DNA of 64,000 bases from Rhynchospora pubera (lineage: Eukaryota > Streptophyta > Magnoliopsida > Poales > Cyperaceae). The stretch is from the NCBI GenBank assembly GCA_028095005.1, contig CM051459.1:133263657-133327656 (forward strand), in the 5' to 3' direction. Under the pieces are notes generated by a model, which saw nothing but the letters and a program-made list of their open reading frames with translations, ran no database searches and was not told the origin of the DNA. Position 1 is the first letter of the stretch. Each line of letters opens with the position of its first letter. Positions 21,611 through 33,766 of this stretch are shown here, piece after piece. The position numbers and the translations under genes are program-made.

Positions 21611-24600
21611 CTCTCAGCTTGCCTATCATTCCCACTATCTGCCGTATCAGGTGGGCTGGGACCATTATCACAAGGTAATTTCTCAGATGCATGATCTGGG
21701 CATAACATCAAGTATTTTTCCTATTTCATTCAATTTTACAAGTTAAAGATGAACCTAAATTAAAGATTGATAGCACATAACAGGCTACAAGAATGAGTCT
21801 GGTCCGGTATGCTTCCCAAAACACTAATCACTTTACCAAACAGAGGGTTTCCCCCCCCCCCCCCCCTTTCTAAGTTAAAGATTTTAATAAGTCACATTCA
21901 GGCAACTCTGTTTATCCAAAATGCCCTTTGTACCTGCAACAGGCAAAGCAATATAACTAGTACAAATTATAAAGTTCTTCAAAAGAATAGCACGTACTGT
22001 ATCCCAACGACACTCTAGAACTTGGTATGCACAAGGTGGATGGTAGATCTTCTGGCAATCCTCATAGTAACAACTAAGAGCTGCCCCTTTGAGGCCACAT
22101 TTGGCACATATCAGCTTTGCGGTGCGCCGAATTTCATTCTCTAAGTTCATTATTTTGTCACCTTGGTAATAAATCCTAGGAGACCTGTAAGTTGAAATAA
22201 TAACAAGCTTTTATAACACACTCTTATCCTAAAATTTCTCCTAATTTTTCGTGAGCTCTGCGACTTATATTGTGAAAGTACATCATATTGGCAGATTTAT
22301 TTTGAAAGAGCAAGATTATGACAAGTACTTTGTTGGATAGTGCTTGTAACTTTATAATGCTTCAGTAATGCTATATATGTGCAAGAAAATATTGTTCGGA
22401 GTAAGGCTTGTTCGAAATAAGCACATGAGTATGCAAAACCAAACTCTTAAGAACAAGGCTTATTTAAAAGATGGGAACCAAACATGGTACAAGCAATTGA
22501 AAAATAATGGAATAGCTTATTCATTCCCTTGTTCTTCTTCTACCATTTGGTGGAACAAGGAATGGAACAAGCCCATTGCTTATTCATTCCTTGTTCATGC
22601 CTCTTCGAAACATACAAGGATCCATTGAAACAGTAGCTTTCCAATCAAAAATACCAAATAAAAATCGTATAATTTCATCCCTAAAGTTCTGAGATATATT
22701 CCATCATAAATAAGTTTATACAAATTAATATTAAGTACCAGTTGATGCATGTTTCGTGAGCATATGAAACTCCAGCTTTTATGGCGTTGTCTGGTTGCAA
22801 AACCACCTTCCCATTTTGGATGCATAAGAGTTTGCCAAAACCCTGAGAATAACAGGATTGGATAAGTTATTCCCTTTTATAACAATAGTTTATACTCTGC
22901 TTAGATAAACCATACGTTCATGTCATCTGCATAACAAGGTACAGTGGTAGCTTTGTGACAATTCTGGATACTCGAGATGGTAATTAGCAACAATAGCGCA
23001 TCTTTTCAAAGCATCACAAATCAATATGATTTCCATATAATCTCATTTGGTATCCCCATTATCTTGTTTACATGCTAACACCAGGTTCTCCTATTATAAG
23101 GAACACATAAGCCAGTGACGCATGTTACACAGGTGCACAAACATACAAAAATGGTTCATAACCTACTTACCGGCAAGTCGCGCCTAAATGAATGGCAAAA
23201 GATGCATTCATCTTCAAATATGCCAACTGGCATTTTTGGTCTCTTCACAGAGGGCCCAGGCAACTCTTCCCAAGCTAATCTTTTCATCCTGCTTGAAGTA
23301 GGATTCATGCTTGGTATATCATTGCCTCTCTGCAGTCGGACATATTATATATCTTGATGTCAGTATCGTACGTGGAGCATTGAAATGTATAAGCAATCAT
23401 TGCATCTTGGCTAACTAAATTTATAAATCTGTCATTGTTCACAGTTTCCGGAGGGCTTGTCTGTTTATGCACAGGAAATTAGAAGTCTGCTGCATGTATC
23501 CTAGATGTAGAATATCTGAATGATTGGAGGATTTAAAATTACCATTTTGAAATTAGGAGGTCGTAATTGAAACTCATTTTCTAAAACTGGCACATGGACT
23601 TGAGATGCACCATGTCTGGCCAAGGCTTCAGAATTAGTCACTACGTCTGTAGAATAATCTTTAGGTGGTTCGTTCCTCGTCAATTTTGCCAATACTGCAC
23701 TAGGAGAGCTGCTGATACCCAATTCATGGGCTCTCTGTGGACAACAACAATATTGAAAATAATTTTGGACATCAAGTACCAGTGATCATGAAAAGATATC
23801 AATACATGATAGCTTGATTAAGAAAAGAACCTTTTCAAATCCTCGAGGAACTGGTGCTAGTAACACCCTGGCTCCATTAGTTGAACATGCTTCACGACTT
23901 TGAGTCATGTCATGCTGACACGAATTATTCACCAGTAATCCACTGCCTCTCTGCAACAATTATTGGAAAGATACTTTTGATTGGAAAGTGGAAACTTAAT
24001 CCAAATATTCATACCCCTTACTGATTTTAAGCCAATTAGAAAACCTGATTGCTCCCTGGACTAAGAATGGGCCTGGATTTTTCCATAAATGCACGCACTG
24101 GAGAAACATTGTCACCTCTTTGGACTTTTATGGAAGCCTTCTCTTGATACTTCTTAAGCATCTCCTCAATGTCCAAAGCTGGTTTAAGATCTGGACAAAA
24201 AATTAAATGCGACAAAGGAGGATACTAAAAAAGTAAATGCTAGTTCGGAACAACAAATAACAAGTATAATATAATAGTAAGATAAAATCATCAAGTAAAA
24301 GACATACTCCTTTTCAGAAATCTTGCTTTGCATATGGGGCAAACGCCGACATGATAATCAGGTATACATTCCCTGCAAATTAGATATAAAAAGTTTAAAA
24401 CATTTATGGGTAAAAAGTAACTTTAAATTGTTAGATTCCTTTTTTCAAATCAAATGCACAATACTTGCACAAGATGTGGTCACACGTCAACAAGGTTGGT
24501 TGTTCAAGCAACTTTTTGCTGTAATAGAAAATTAGAAATTGTTAGTGTATTCCTGCAACTTTAACTAGAGTCAGTCAAAATAAAGCAATCCAATTCTTAG

Positions 24601-25470
24601 GTTGATATAGTCTCAGAACAACAAATACAGAAGTAGGACAGAGCACCCGACATAATTTGTCATTCTCCCGCAGAGGTTGATTGCGAAACAATTAAAATGA
24701 GGCCCCGAGATTTTACAATTTTGATGAAATAAAAGTTGACAGAATTTTGTATATATATGATGGCATAAAAAAATTGAATCCTGTGAAAGTGTGGCTTTCT
24801 GTGCGCATACGCACATGCATCAGCAAGTCAGCACAACAAATGCAGAACCAGGACGGGGTTCCTAACAGAAATAGTACTTTTCCCGTAGAAGCTGATTGCG
24901 AAACAATTAAAGGATTTCCATCAGATAGTAGAAACTTGATTTGATAAAAGTTAACAGAATTTTCTCTATACTGACACAAAATTTGAAGCTTGTGGGATGG
25001 TGCTTTTCTGTTGTGCACGCATGAATCATCACAAAAAATGCAGAAGCAGGACAGAGCAACCGACAGAAATAGTAATTTTCCCATAGAAATTGATTGGGAA
25101 ACAATTGAAAAGTGCCTCTCAGATATTACAAATTTGATCTGATAAAAAGTTGGCAAAATTTTGTGTATATATATATTGGCATAGAAAAATAAAATTAAAG
25201 CAAGTGTGGATATGTGTGTTTTGAACAAACGAAGGCATATGCCAAGAACATGGTATAATTTATCAATCAGCTGAAAATATAAATTGTAATTTTAAACCCA
25301 CTCCAACGATGGAAGCTAATCTACTTCATTTCATTTTCATCAAGGATGTAAACTAAGGGGAGAATAATCCATTACCACTTCAAGCATTTGAGCTTCTCCT
25401 CCATTTCTCTCAAATCGGAGATCAGGCGTGAGCGCGATGATCCATTAAGGTTAAACCCACCACCAGACAT
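21611..25470 (-). CDS. RING-ePHD protein of BRCA1/BARD1 type, copy 1 (3'-truncated)
   Basis: Exons (minus): 25376-25470, 24465-24518, 24308-24372, 24045-24190, 23831-23950, 23543-23734, 23171-23329, 22739-22842, 21998-22184, 21611-21720; all phases fit, 410 codons. An N-terminal C3HC4 RING (CLKC, CDHILCKEC, CPIC) spans the first three exons. The extended PHD finger comprises ECIFCHSF, then YAHETCINW, then LICAKCGLKGAAL...YHPPCAY, ending with MLCPDHASEKLPCD. In BRCA1/BARD1 this pair gives ubiquitin ligase and chromatin binding for DNA repair or WUSCHEL control. The last exon of the paralogues is missing: after 21611 the sequence turns into LINE remnant. No BRCT domain is seen. Confidence 0.75.
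21851..21867. repeat. poly-C tract in intron 9 of copy 1
   Basis: About 17 consecutive C, between the ePHD exon and the last exon. Confidence 0.9.
24640..25190 (-). repeat. three ~200-bp tandem units in intron 1 of copy 1
   Basis: Units recognisable by TGATTGCGAAACAATTAAA-type sequence begin near 24640, 24850 and 25050, each followed by a GACAGAAT/TTGGCATA-type segment. Copy 2 has a single diverged unit at 48970-49110, so the triplication arose after the gene duplication. Confidence 0.8.
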
Positions 25471-25665
25471 CTCTCTATTTCTCACTGCTGGTCTGTCTGT
25501 CTCTATGCTTCTCTTTCTCCTTCTCGTTACCATGCAAGCAAAGTGTGAGAGGTTGGTTTTAAATGTTGGACAATCGAGTGAAATGGTTCCAACTTTACGA
25601 CTATTCTACTGAAAAGGTAGATGGCCTTCTAAATTATAATTAAGAAGGGTCAGTATAGGAAGGAC
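25471..25665 (-). promoter_or_regulatory. 5' leader and proximal promoter of RING-ePHD copy 1
   Basis: CT-rich on the plus strand (GA-rich leader). The segment ACGACTATTCTAC near 25598 is shared with the region upstream of copy 2 (49550-49562), so the duplication included promoter DNA. A hAT-type element begins at 25666. Confidence 0.5.
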
Positions 25666-26407
25666 CAGTGTTTACCAAACGGGGCGGGGCGGGGCGGGGC
25701 GGTCAAACCCGCAGCGGTCCACGGGTTAGGGCGGGGCGGGTTAGGACGGTCCACGGGTTAAGACGGGGCGGGTTAGGACGGTCTATCTTAGAAATCTTGG
25801 CCCTAACCCTTCTTAAACCCGCCCCATGTAACCCGCACGGGTTATGACGGTCCGGTCCGGTCCGCGGATTTTTATTTATTTTATTATTACTATTTTTTAT
25901 TTTTCTTTAGTATTAAACTACATATATAATCACTATAACGTTTTTTTTGCTGTTTTTTTTTTTGTGTTATTTTTTCAATACTTTTTTTGTTTTTTCAATA
26001 TTTTTTTCTGTCTTTTATTTTTCGTTAATTACTTTTATTTTTTACTTTAACGTTTTTCCTTTATTTTTTTACTTATCTTTTCTGTTTTTTTTTTCTTATA
26101 TTTGATTTGTAATTTTTTTATTAGATGAAAAAATTTGAATATAATTATATAAAGTTACCCTCTTTCTTTTTTTCGGAATTAGCACGGGTTTTGGACGGGT
26201 TGACGGGGCGGGGCGGTTCGGTCCACGGGTTAAGACGGGGCGGGTTAACACGGGTAGTTTTAGAAAGGGCGGCCCAAACCCGTCGAAGATCCGCCCCGTT
26301 CTAACCCTTCGGTCCATCACGGTCCATGGACGGTCCGGGGCGGTCCGGTCCATGGGACGGGTTTGGGGCGGGGCGGGTTCGACCCGGCGGGTTTTTGGTA
26401 AACACTA
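25666..26407. mobile_element. non-autonomous hAT element with GGGCGGG subterminal repeats
   Basis: The ends CAGTGTTTACCAAA and, inverted, TAGTGTTTACCAAA are flanked by GGAAGGAC on both sides (25658-25665, 26408-26415). The outer ~200 bp at each end are packed with GGGCGGGTTAGGACGGTCC-like motifs while the centre (25868-26170) is AT-rich with no gene. Confidence 0.85.
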
Positions 26408-26591
26408 GGAAGGACCAAGCAGTAAAAAAATCGTAAACTATAGGTAGTCCTTTACCATATCTTGCATTAGGTACCTTTCCGCTTTGGGTTTGCAACCGCG
26501 GGAGTTACTCCTTTTTTGAGGGAAATTAATTAAAGTACATCCCTGGAAAAAAATTTAATTATAAAATTCTCCACTAAAACTTCAATTCTTA

Positions 26592-26622
<31 letters not shown>
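26408..26622. other. intergenic, ending in a TA tract
   Basis: No gene. A (TA)n tract at about 26596-26622 marks the left edge of the next element. Confidence 0.6.
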
Positions 26623-26739
26623 GAGTAATTCTAATGTGGACACATTTTTTTTAGCAGATCTGACGACTGTAAATCAATTCCGATCTTATATGTCTCCGTT
26701 AAATTAAACTGAAAAGATTTAGCAGAAGGGCAAAATTGT

Positions 26740-27210
26740 CCTTGGCAATTATTTCGTAGAATCCTCCGCCTCTTCAGTCTTCTCTCAGGAAATCCTTCTC
26801 CTCCGAAAACAGCTGGCGATCTTACATATCTCTACTCCAAAAACCCTTCTCCTCCAAACCTACCTCGCTGGCAGAGAGAGAGAGAGAGAGATCGAAAGTG
26901 AGAGAAAAACCCTCTTCTCTCCGCCTTTCTCTCATCCACTGAAGTCGCTCCAAAATCCCTTCTCCTCCGGACCTAGCCCCTGCCAGAGAGAAAGAGAGAG
27001 ATCGAAAGTGAGAGAAAGAGACAAGGATTTCAATCTCGTGGGAGAACCGGAGGAGCGGATTCTCGGTGCCTTCTCTAAGGACCTCCGACGACCGAAAATC
27101 ACTTCTTCCACCTCCTCCGCCGCGTATCCGGTCATTACGGGTGGTTCGGGCGACGAACCTGACATGTTGATGATGAGGACATTGACATCATCCACATCCT
27201 GGTATTGAGG
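26740..27210 (+). other. gene-5'-end-like segment in P0
   Basis: CT/GA-rich leader with a duplicated GAGAGATCGAAAGTGAGAGA (26890 and 27000) and a short open frame to 27208. It resembles a 5' untranslated region upstream of the villin-derived exon, but no known domain is seen. Confidence 0.35.
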
Positions 27211-27478
27211 ATGAGGACATTGACATCAGCATTTTACATTTACATATCATCATAGGACCATATCATGCATCTACTTTTTGACATGACTATAGAACATATT
27301 TGGTACAAATTGAGGATAGTAGGAACTGATATGAAATTGTCATTATTTAAAGACCAAAATGAGAAAAAAGTGATTAATGACTGTTTGTGTAATCAATTTC
27401 TAGAATTGCGAAGAGCGTAATTCTGTTTCTGTGTCTTTTGATTTAGGTATAAACTCTTTTTTTTTCAATTGTTCACAG

Positions 27479-27592
27479 ACATACTTGTCAGATGAGGAGT
27501 TTAAAAAAGTATTTGGCCTGACAAAGGAGACATTTTACCAGCAGCCAAAGTGGAAGCCGGGCATGAAAAAGAGAAAATTGAATCTCTTCTGA
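27479..27592 (+). pseudogene. villin headpiece terminal exon, isolated fragment
   Basis: After an AG acceptor (27477-27478) 37 codons read [20 protein letters not shown] then [17 protein letters not shown] and stop. This is the C-terminal actin-binding headpiece of plant villins, with the PKWK and KKxKLxLF signature. No gelsolin repeats are anywhere near, so this is a copied or relic exon within P0. Confidence 0.9.
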
Positions 27593-28679
27593 AAGCGCAC
27601 TCATCAGATTCTGGTCTTACTAAATATAATTACTATTACTAAATGATGAGTATATAGTATTACCGTCTCTCCCCCGTTTGTAGATCAATTTGGACTTGGG
27701 TGAAGATCGGACATAGAGTTTGTCCGTTGAGTAATGATGGTTGGTATGATCTTCTATAATTAGTTTGCTTGGTTGAATTTATTTAAAGGACGAGAAAAAT
27801 GTTTAGGGCATTCTTTTATTTGTACATGGAGATGCTTTTATTTATTTTTTTTCTTTGCTATTTGTACAGACCTGTTGCAACCAAAGCCCCATGAGTGATT
27901 GCATGACAGGTTTCACCTCTTATGCAGGCCGGTGCAACTCTGCATATGTTGTCTTGGCATCTAGTAGTTCTCCCTCTAATGGTCCGTTCATAAACTACTA
28001 CTGGTGTAGCTAACATGAAAGAGATGCGACAGGAAGCCTGTTGTGTAATTTTATTTCTCCTGAAGATAACGTGAAGGAGGACATGAAGATAATGTGAGAT
28101 GCGACTCATGCGATAGCAACCGTAGGATATGCGACAGAACACAGACATGAAGATAACGTGATTTAATTGTCCCTTATTTTCTGCAATTTTATTTCGTGTT
28201 CTTACAATTTATTTTACTCATCATGTTAGCATGCACGACACGACTTACATGTAATGTCAACATGACACGACTTTACTTAACACGACATGATTAACACGAC
28301 GTTTTGACATGGCAGACTTAATAAACTTAATTGTTCACCATATGAGCTTTTAATTTTTCGTGAAGTTTTGAAATGTTTAATTGTTCAGTCCAGATGAAAT
28401 TATATTTGGTTATTTGGTCATTTTTTTTAACTGACCAGCGAAAGTGACTTTATTATTTTCTTTAAGAAAGAAAATAAACAATTCAGATGCAATAAAATTG
28501 GGTTTTTTTATTTTAAAACAGAAAATAGACAGTCCAGAAGAATGTATGGAAACACGACATAAAAGAAAATGAATGCATGAAAATGTTACTTCTGATTTCT
28601 TTTGACCAACACGACTTAATACAACTAGCACGTCGTGACAACACGACATGGTTAACCGGACAAATTTTTTTCTTTTCTA
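27593..28679. other. P0 interior, non-coding
   Basis: Contains repeated CACGACATG/AACACGAC motifs (28220-28330 and 28600-28660). No gene recognised. Confidence 0.4.
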
Positions 28680-29960
28680 CTTAAAAAAATAAAAATTCAT
28701 TTGAAATTAAAATCTTCGACTTTTAAAACATGAATGAATAAAGAAGTTGAACTCCTTTATCATTTTGTTTAAGAAAAAATAAACGGTCCATATGAATTTT
28801 TTTCATTTTTTATTTAAAAAAGAGAAATTTAAAATTCCATTTGAAATTAACGTATTAGATTTTTAAAATACGAACGAACATACCGTTGTTGAATTCTCTT
28901 TGTCACTTTGTTAAAAAAAAGAAAGAAACGAACAGTCCACATGGATTTTTTTGTTTTTTATTTTTTTTAAAAAAATCCGTTTGAAATTAAAGCCTTCGAC
29001 TTTAAAATATGAATGAAAGACTAGCTGAACTCACTTTGTCAGTTTGTTAAAAAAATCAAAAGAAATGAACAGTCCATATGTTTTAAAAAACATGAATGAA
29101 CAGATCAACTAAACTCGTTTCGCCATTTTGTTTTAAAAAAAAAAGAACAATCCATATGGATTTTTTTTATTTAAAGAAAAGAAAATTCATTTTGAAATTA
29201 AAACATTCGACTTTTAAAACATGAATGGGCAGACTAGATGAACTCGCTTTGTCATTTTGTTACAAAAAAAGAAATGAACAGTCCATATGGATTTTCTTTA
29301 TTTTTTATTTAAAAAATAAAAATCTATTTGAAATTAAAGCATTAGACTTTTAAAACATGAATGAACATATGAGATGAAAAAAAAAAAAGAAATGAATGGT
29401 CCATATGGATTTTTTTAAATTTTTATTTAAAAAGAGAAAATAAAAAAGACCATTTGAAATTAAAGCATTAGACTTTCAAAACATGAATGAATAGACCAGC
29501 TAAACTCCCTTCGCCATTTTGTTTGAAAAAAAAGAAAAAAAAATCAATTTGAAATTAAAAGCCTTCTATTTTCAAAACATGAATGAACAGACCGGTTAAA
29601 CTCATTTTGTCATTTTGTTAAAAAAAATGGACAGTCCAATTGAATTTTTTTATTTCTTATTTTTAAAAAGAAAATAAAAAGTCCATTTGAAATTAAAGCA
29701 TTAGATTTTTAAAAAATGAATGAACAGACCGGCTAAACTCGCTTTATCATTTTGCTAAAAACAAAATAATTTAACAGTCCATATAGATTCTTTTTCGTTT
29801 TTTTATTTAAAAAAAATCCATTTGAAATTAAAGCCTTTGACTTTTAAAACATGAATGAACATACCAGCTGAACTCGCTTTATCATTTTGTTAAAAAAGAA
29901 TAGGCCATATGATTTTTTTTTGTTTTTTATTTAAAAAAAGAAATGGCCATATGACTTTTA
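28680..29960. repeat. degenerate satellite, about ten ~130-bp units
   Basis: Units share CAGTCCATATGGATTTTTT, then TTTGAAATTAAAGCATT, then AAAACATGAATGAACAGACC and GCTTTGTCATTTTGTTAAAA. Spacing ranges from about 80 to 145 bp because of indels in A/T runs. Confidence 0.85.
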
Positions 29961-30079
29961 ATAAAGTGCAACAATGGTGGCGAATTTTTTAGGTTTTTGC
30001 TTTTTCATTTTTTCATACACTGAATGGAAAGAATTATAAATTTTAAATAAAATCTAGCAATATTTTTTTACCAAACAAG

Positions 30080-30231
30080 CAATATAAGACTTTACCCGTA
30101 CCCGTTAAATTAACGAAAAATTTTCCTTATCCGTACCCGTACCTGTTAACGTAACGAAAATAAAACTTTACCCATACCCGTCTTATACGGTACGGTACGG
30201 ATTAGATAAACGAATTTTATTGACAGCCCTA
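30080..30231. mobile_element. end fragment of a hAT-like element
   Basis: ACCCGTACCCGTTAA-type motifs and the terminus TTGACAGCCCTA match the right end of the element 57505-58160. No left end was found, so it is truncated. Confidence 0.55.
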
Positions 30232-30666
30232 GAACAGACCACATGCGTGTACTTACACGGATATTGGAATCAAATTGCATATGGAAAGATACAAATTGGA
30301 TATGGAATATTAGATTCAAAACAATAGTCATATTGCTAGATACAAATTGGATATGCAATTCTTTTGTGTTTCTGATCCAATGGGAAGTTGGAAACCAATC
30401 TCTTATTTATCATGTAGATAGTAATTAAATTTGTTAATTATTGTTGTATAAAAGGCAATTTATAATTTAGATGGTAATTAAATAGACGTGGCCACTTTTT
30501 ATATGGAAAAATATTTGTAAAAAGGTCTGATTTTTCATATACCGTGTAAATCAATACGCTTAGGATATACCGTGTAAACTTACTCCCTGAATTGTATACC
30601 TCAACAACGGAAATTTCATATTGCTTATAGGAAAGAAATACCGTGTAAATTTACTCCCTAACATGC

Positions 30667-30844
30667 CAATCAATTATATTTCACTGCGTTTCTGAGAGCC
30701 AGTGATTTTCATGCTAAAAACTCTAATCCAGCGCACCATGCATATCAACAATGCACAATCAATTATATTTCACTGCGTTTCTGAGAGCCAGCGATTTTCA
30801 TGCTAAAAATTCTAATCCAGCGCACCATGCATATCAACAATGCA
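30667..30844. repeat. 89-bp tandem duplication
   Basis: CAATCAATTATATTTCACTG starts at 30667 and again at 30756; the two 89-bp units are almost identical, which implies a recent event. Confidence 0.9.
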
Positions 30845-31857
30845 CTATGCAGCTGTAAGCCCTCAGCAGCAGCGTTTGCTAATTATAAAAATAACAACTG
30901 ATATAGAAAGATCAAGGCAACAACCAGTTTAAAAACTAGCAATAAATTGTATTCACCCTTTCGAGAAATTTGCCTAAATTCAAAACAAACATAAACCACT
31001 GTATGATAGCAGTATTATATACATCAAAAAACGAAAGGAAGATAATTTTCTTCAACACACCCCTAATGGATCCACCCATAGAGGTAGGGCTGCTACTGGA
31101 CTGGACAGTCCATGGACAGTCTGGACAGAACAAATTGGATATTTTTGGACCGGACACTATTTGGTATGGACTCTAAGTCCGGTCCAAGTCCAAGTAACAA
31201 AGCTTATGTGGACAATTCGTAAAACTCAAATGGACCATTTATGAAAATTGCGTGGATAAATTGTGGACTGATTCGCGTGGATCGGTTAAACTCACAAATC
31301 ACAGATTCACAATTCCCTTCTTCTCCGACTGAACCACACAAGCCTCCTTTCTTCCTTTCTTTGCGGAAACAACAAAGCTTCGACGGCGACATCTCCTCCT
31401 CTCTCTGGCGTTTGATTTTTAAGGTCTCTCTTCCATCTCTCGAGTAACTCTCGCCCCTCTCCAGTTGAATTCCGCCACTGAGACACAGTCGCACCTCTTC
31501 AGATAGAGCTCCGACCAATCCCTCTGGCATGGGAAAAGACGGAGGCTTGAAGCAACCTCTTTTGTCATCACTTTCAGTTTAGAAACCCAACCATATACTG
31601 TGGTAACTTTCAATCTTACTTTTACCGTGAACTGTAGTTAAAATTTTATAAGTAATGAAGAAGTTGGCACATGCAATAGAAATTTTAAGCTTTTAATATG
31701 AGTCATAGGCAATTTGTTTAGTGGGTTGCTGCATTTTTTGAGAAAGATTTGGATTTGAAATTCCGAATTGTTCATTTCATAATTTTTCTTATGTTTTGTA
31801 TTTTTGGTTTCTTCAGTGTGTTAGACGTCGATTTAGAGCGGTGATCAACGAGGCTAG

Positions 31858-32595
31858 GTGGTGGTGCTGACAGTGAGGCGAGGTGCTGTTCAACAAAACA
31901 TAAAAATACTCTCTGAAAATCAATAAATCTGCCATTTAATTGTAAGGTGCATTTCTCTTAAGTTTTCGTTTATATCATGTGTTAACTTTGTAGTTTTATT
32001 TTGTCTTGCTCAAGCTGGTTTACCAGTAAATATGAGTGTAATAGAGAGGATGTAAGAATCATAATTGTATTGGTTAGTTATGAACCAACATATTAATGTT
32101 ACACAGGAGGTACTCATATATACAAGTAGTGACGATCCTAAACAATGCAACTAACCTAATACAACTATACAAGAGCCATATGATGTAACTAGAAATTATG
32201 TCATGAGAGTTTATAATTGTCCAGATACAATGAACATAACGTACCAGATTGAAACTCAGGAGCTGGTAAGATTTGAGTCAGTGGCAGCAGATGTAATTCC
32301 TTTAATAATTGAGCTGGTAAGATTTGAGCTGGTAAGATTTGCTAAAGCTGCACGAGGCCCCCGTTAATTAAACCACCTACTGATCTCATTTTTCAGAATG
32401 TTTAAACGATTCTGAACTAATGGCACTGGCCAAATGTTAAAGCACATATAATTAAAATTATAAAGTATATAAACTAAGTAGTGAAGCCAAAGACATCTTC
32501 TCATTAATAGAGCATCTTTTCAAAGACGGTAAAGAAACACAATAAAGTGGACCTATGCATGAGGTGGTGGTGCTGATAGTGAGGCGAGGTGCTGT
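31858..32595 (+). repeat. 30-bp direct repeat in hAT2 leader
   Basis: GGTGGTGCTGACAGTGAGGC plus GAGGTGCTGT at about 31859 recurs with one change at 32566-32595. The ~700 bp between is non-coding as far as I can tell. Confidence 0.7.
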
Positions 32596-33766
32596 GCTGT
32601 GTTGAACCATCTGCTTCATTTCCCTTCTCTGTTGGTAACCCCTTTTCCTTCTTCTTTGTTTCTGTGTGCTTCACTGTATGTTTCATTGAGGCATTGTGAG
32701 GCTTGTTATGTGGCTTGAATGGATTTTGACGCCTCAAATTGAGGTGTATTTGAACTCTTGATCTGTCTATGTCCTTGTGTAGTGTTTTTCCTCTTTGATC
32801 TATGTTGTGCGAAGTTGCTCGTACCAATTGATACCCTTGTTCTTTATTGATTGAGTAATATGCTGGGTTAGTCCTATACTTGTGTTGTGAGGCCTTCCTT
32901 AGGCTTTGGTGTGGTGTTGTCGAGTGAAGTTTGTGGTTGCCTCTGGTACGTGGTACATGGCTGGTTCAAGCCTTGTACTAGTCTGGTACTAGGCCTTGTA
33001 CTCAGCTATTTTAGAGTATATATCCAGAATTTTTGCTAAGAGTACATATTATAATCTTATGCATGCATTATAATATTGTGTGTGTCAAATCTAATTGTCG
33101 GGCTTCTCCATGTATTTCTATAATTGTATATCTTTTCAACCAACTCATAATAGGTTTAATAATTTTATCTCATTCCTTAACAGTAACATAAATATGTATA
33201 TCTATGAATTGCTGCATTTAGAGATAGGATTGCTGCATTTAAATCATTTATGTAGTCTGTAGATATAATATACAGACCATTTAAATCATTCCTATAATGT
33301 AGGATTCTAATTTAAATTTATATTTCAACAAAACATAGCAGATGCAATTGATTTGCTGCCTCAACCGTATTCTTCATTTACTCTACATGTTTAAAGTATC
33401 ATTGTTGTTATGGTCTTTTCTTCTACTGCTTGTTCCTGAAACTTTGTATTCCTTTTATCAAATGGTTCAAGCTTAAATAATGAATAATGACATGACACTG
33501 ACAGCTTGCATTCAAGGGACAATTACTAAAAGGGTATAGTCTGAACAATTTGAAATTTTCAATACTTATGTCTGATATACCCTAGTCCCTAGTGATTGAG
33601 AAAACCTTGGTCTTAGATTTTAGTGTGTCAATAAAATTTCTGAATCCTTGAAGTTAAGCAAGATAAGTAGTTAAAGTGACATTGTATTTGTAAATAGATT
33701 AGGAACATTTTGGCAATTTATTTTTGCTTGTTACTCATAATGCTTTTAAATTTGTTTTTTCAGGTA

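Noticed and set aside
22370..22620. Possible MITE with TTGTTC/GAACAA motifs in intron 8 of RING-ePHD copy 1
   Set aside because: Inverted motifs exist but no clear termini or target duplication could be set.
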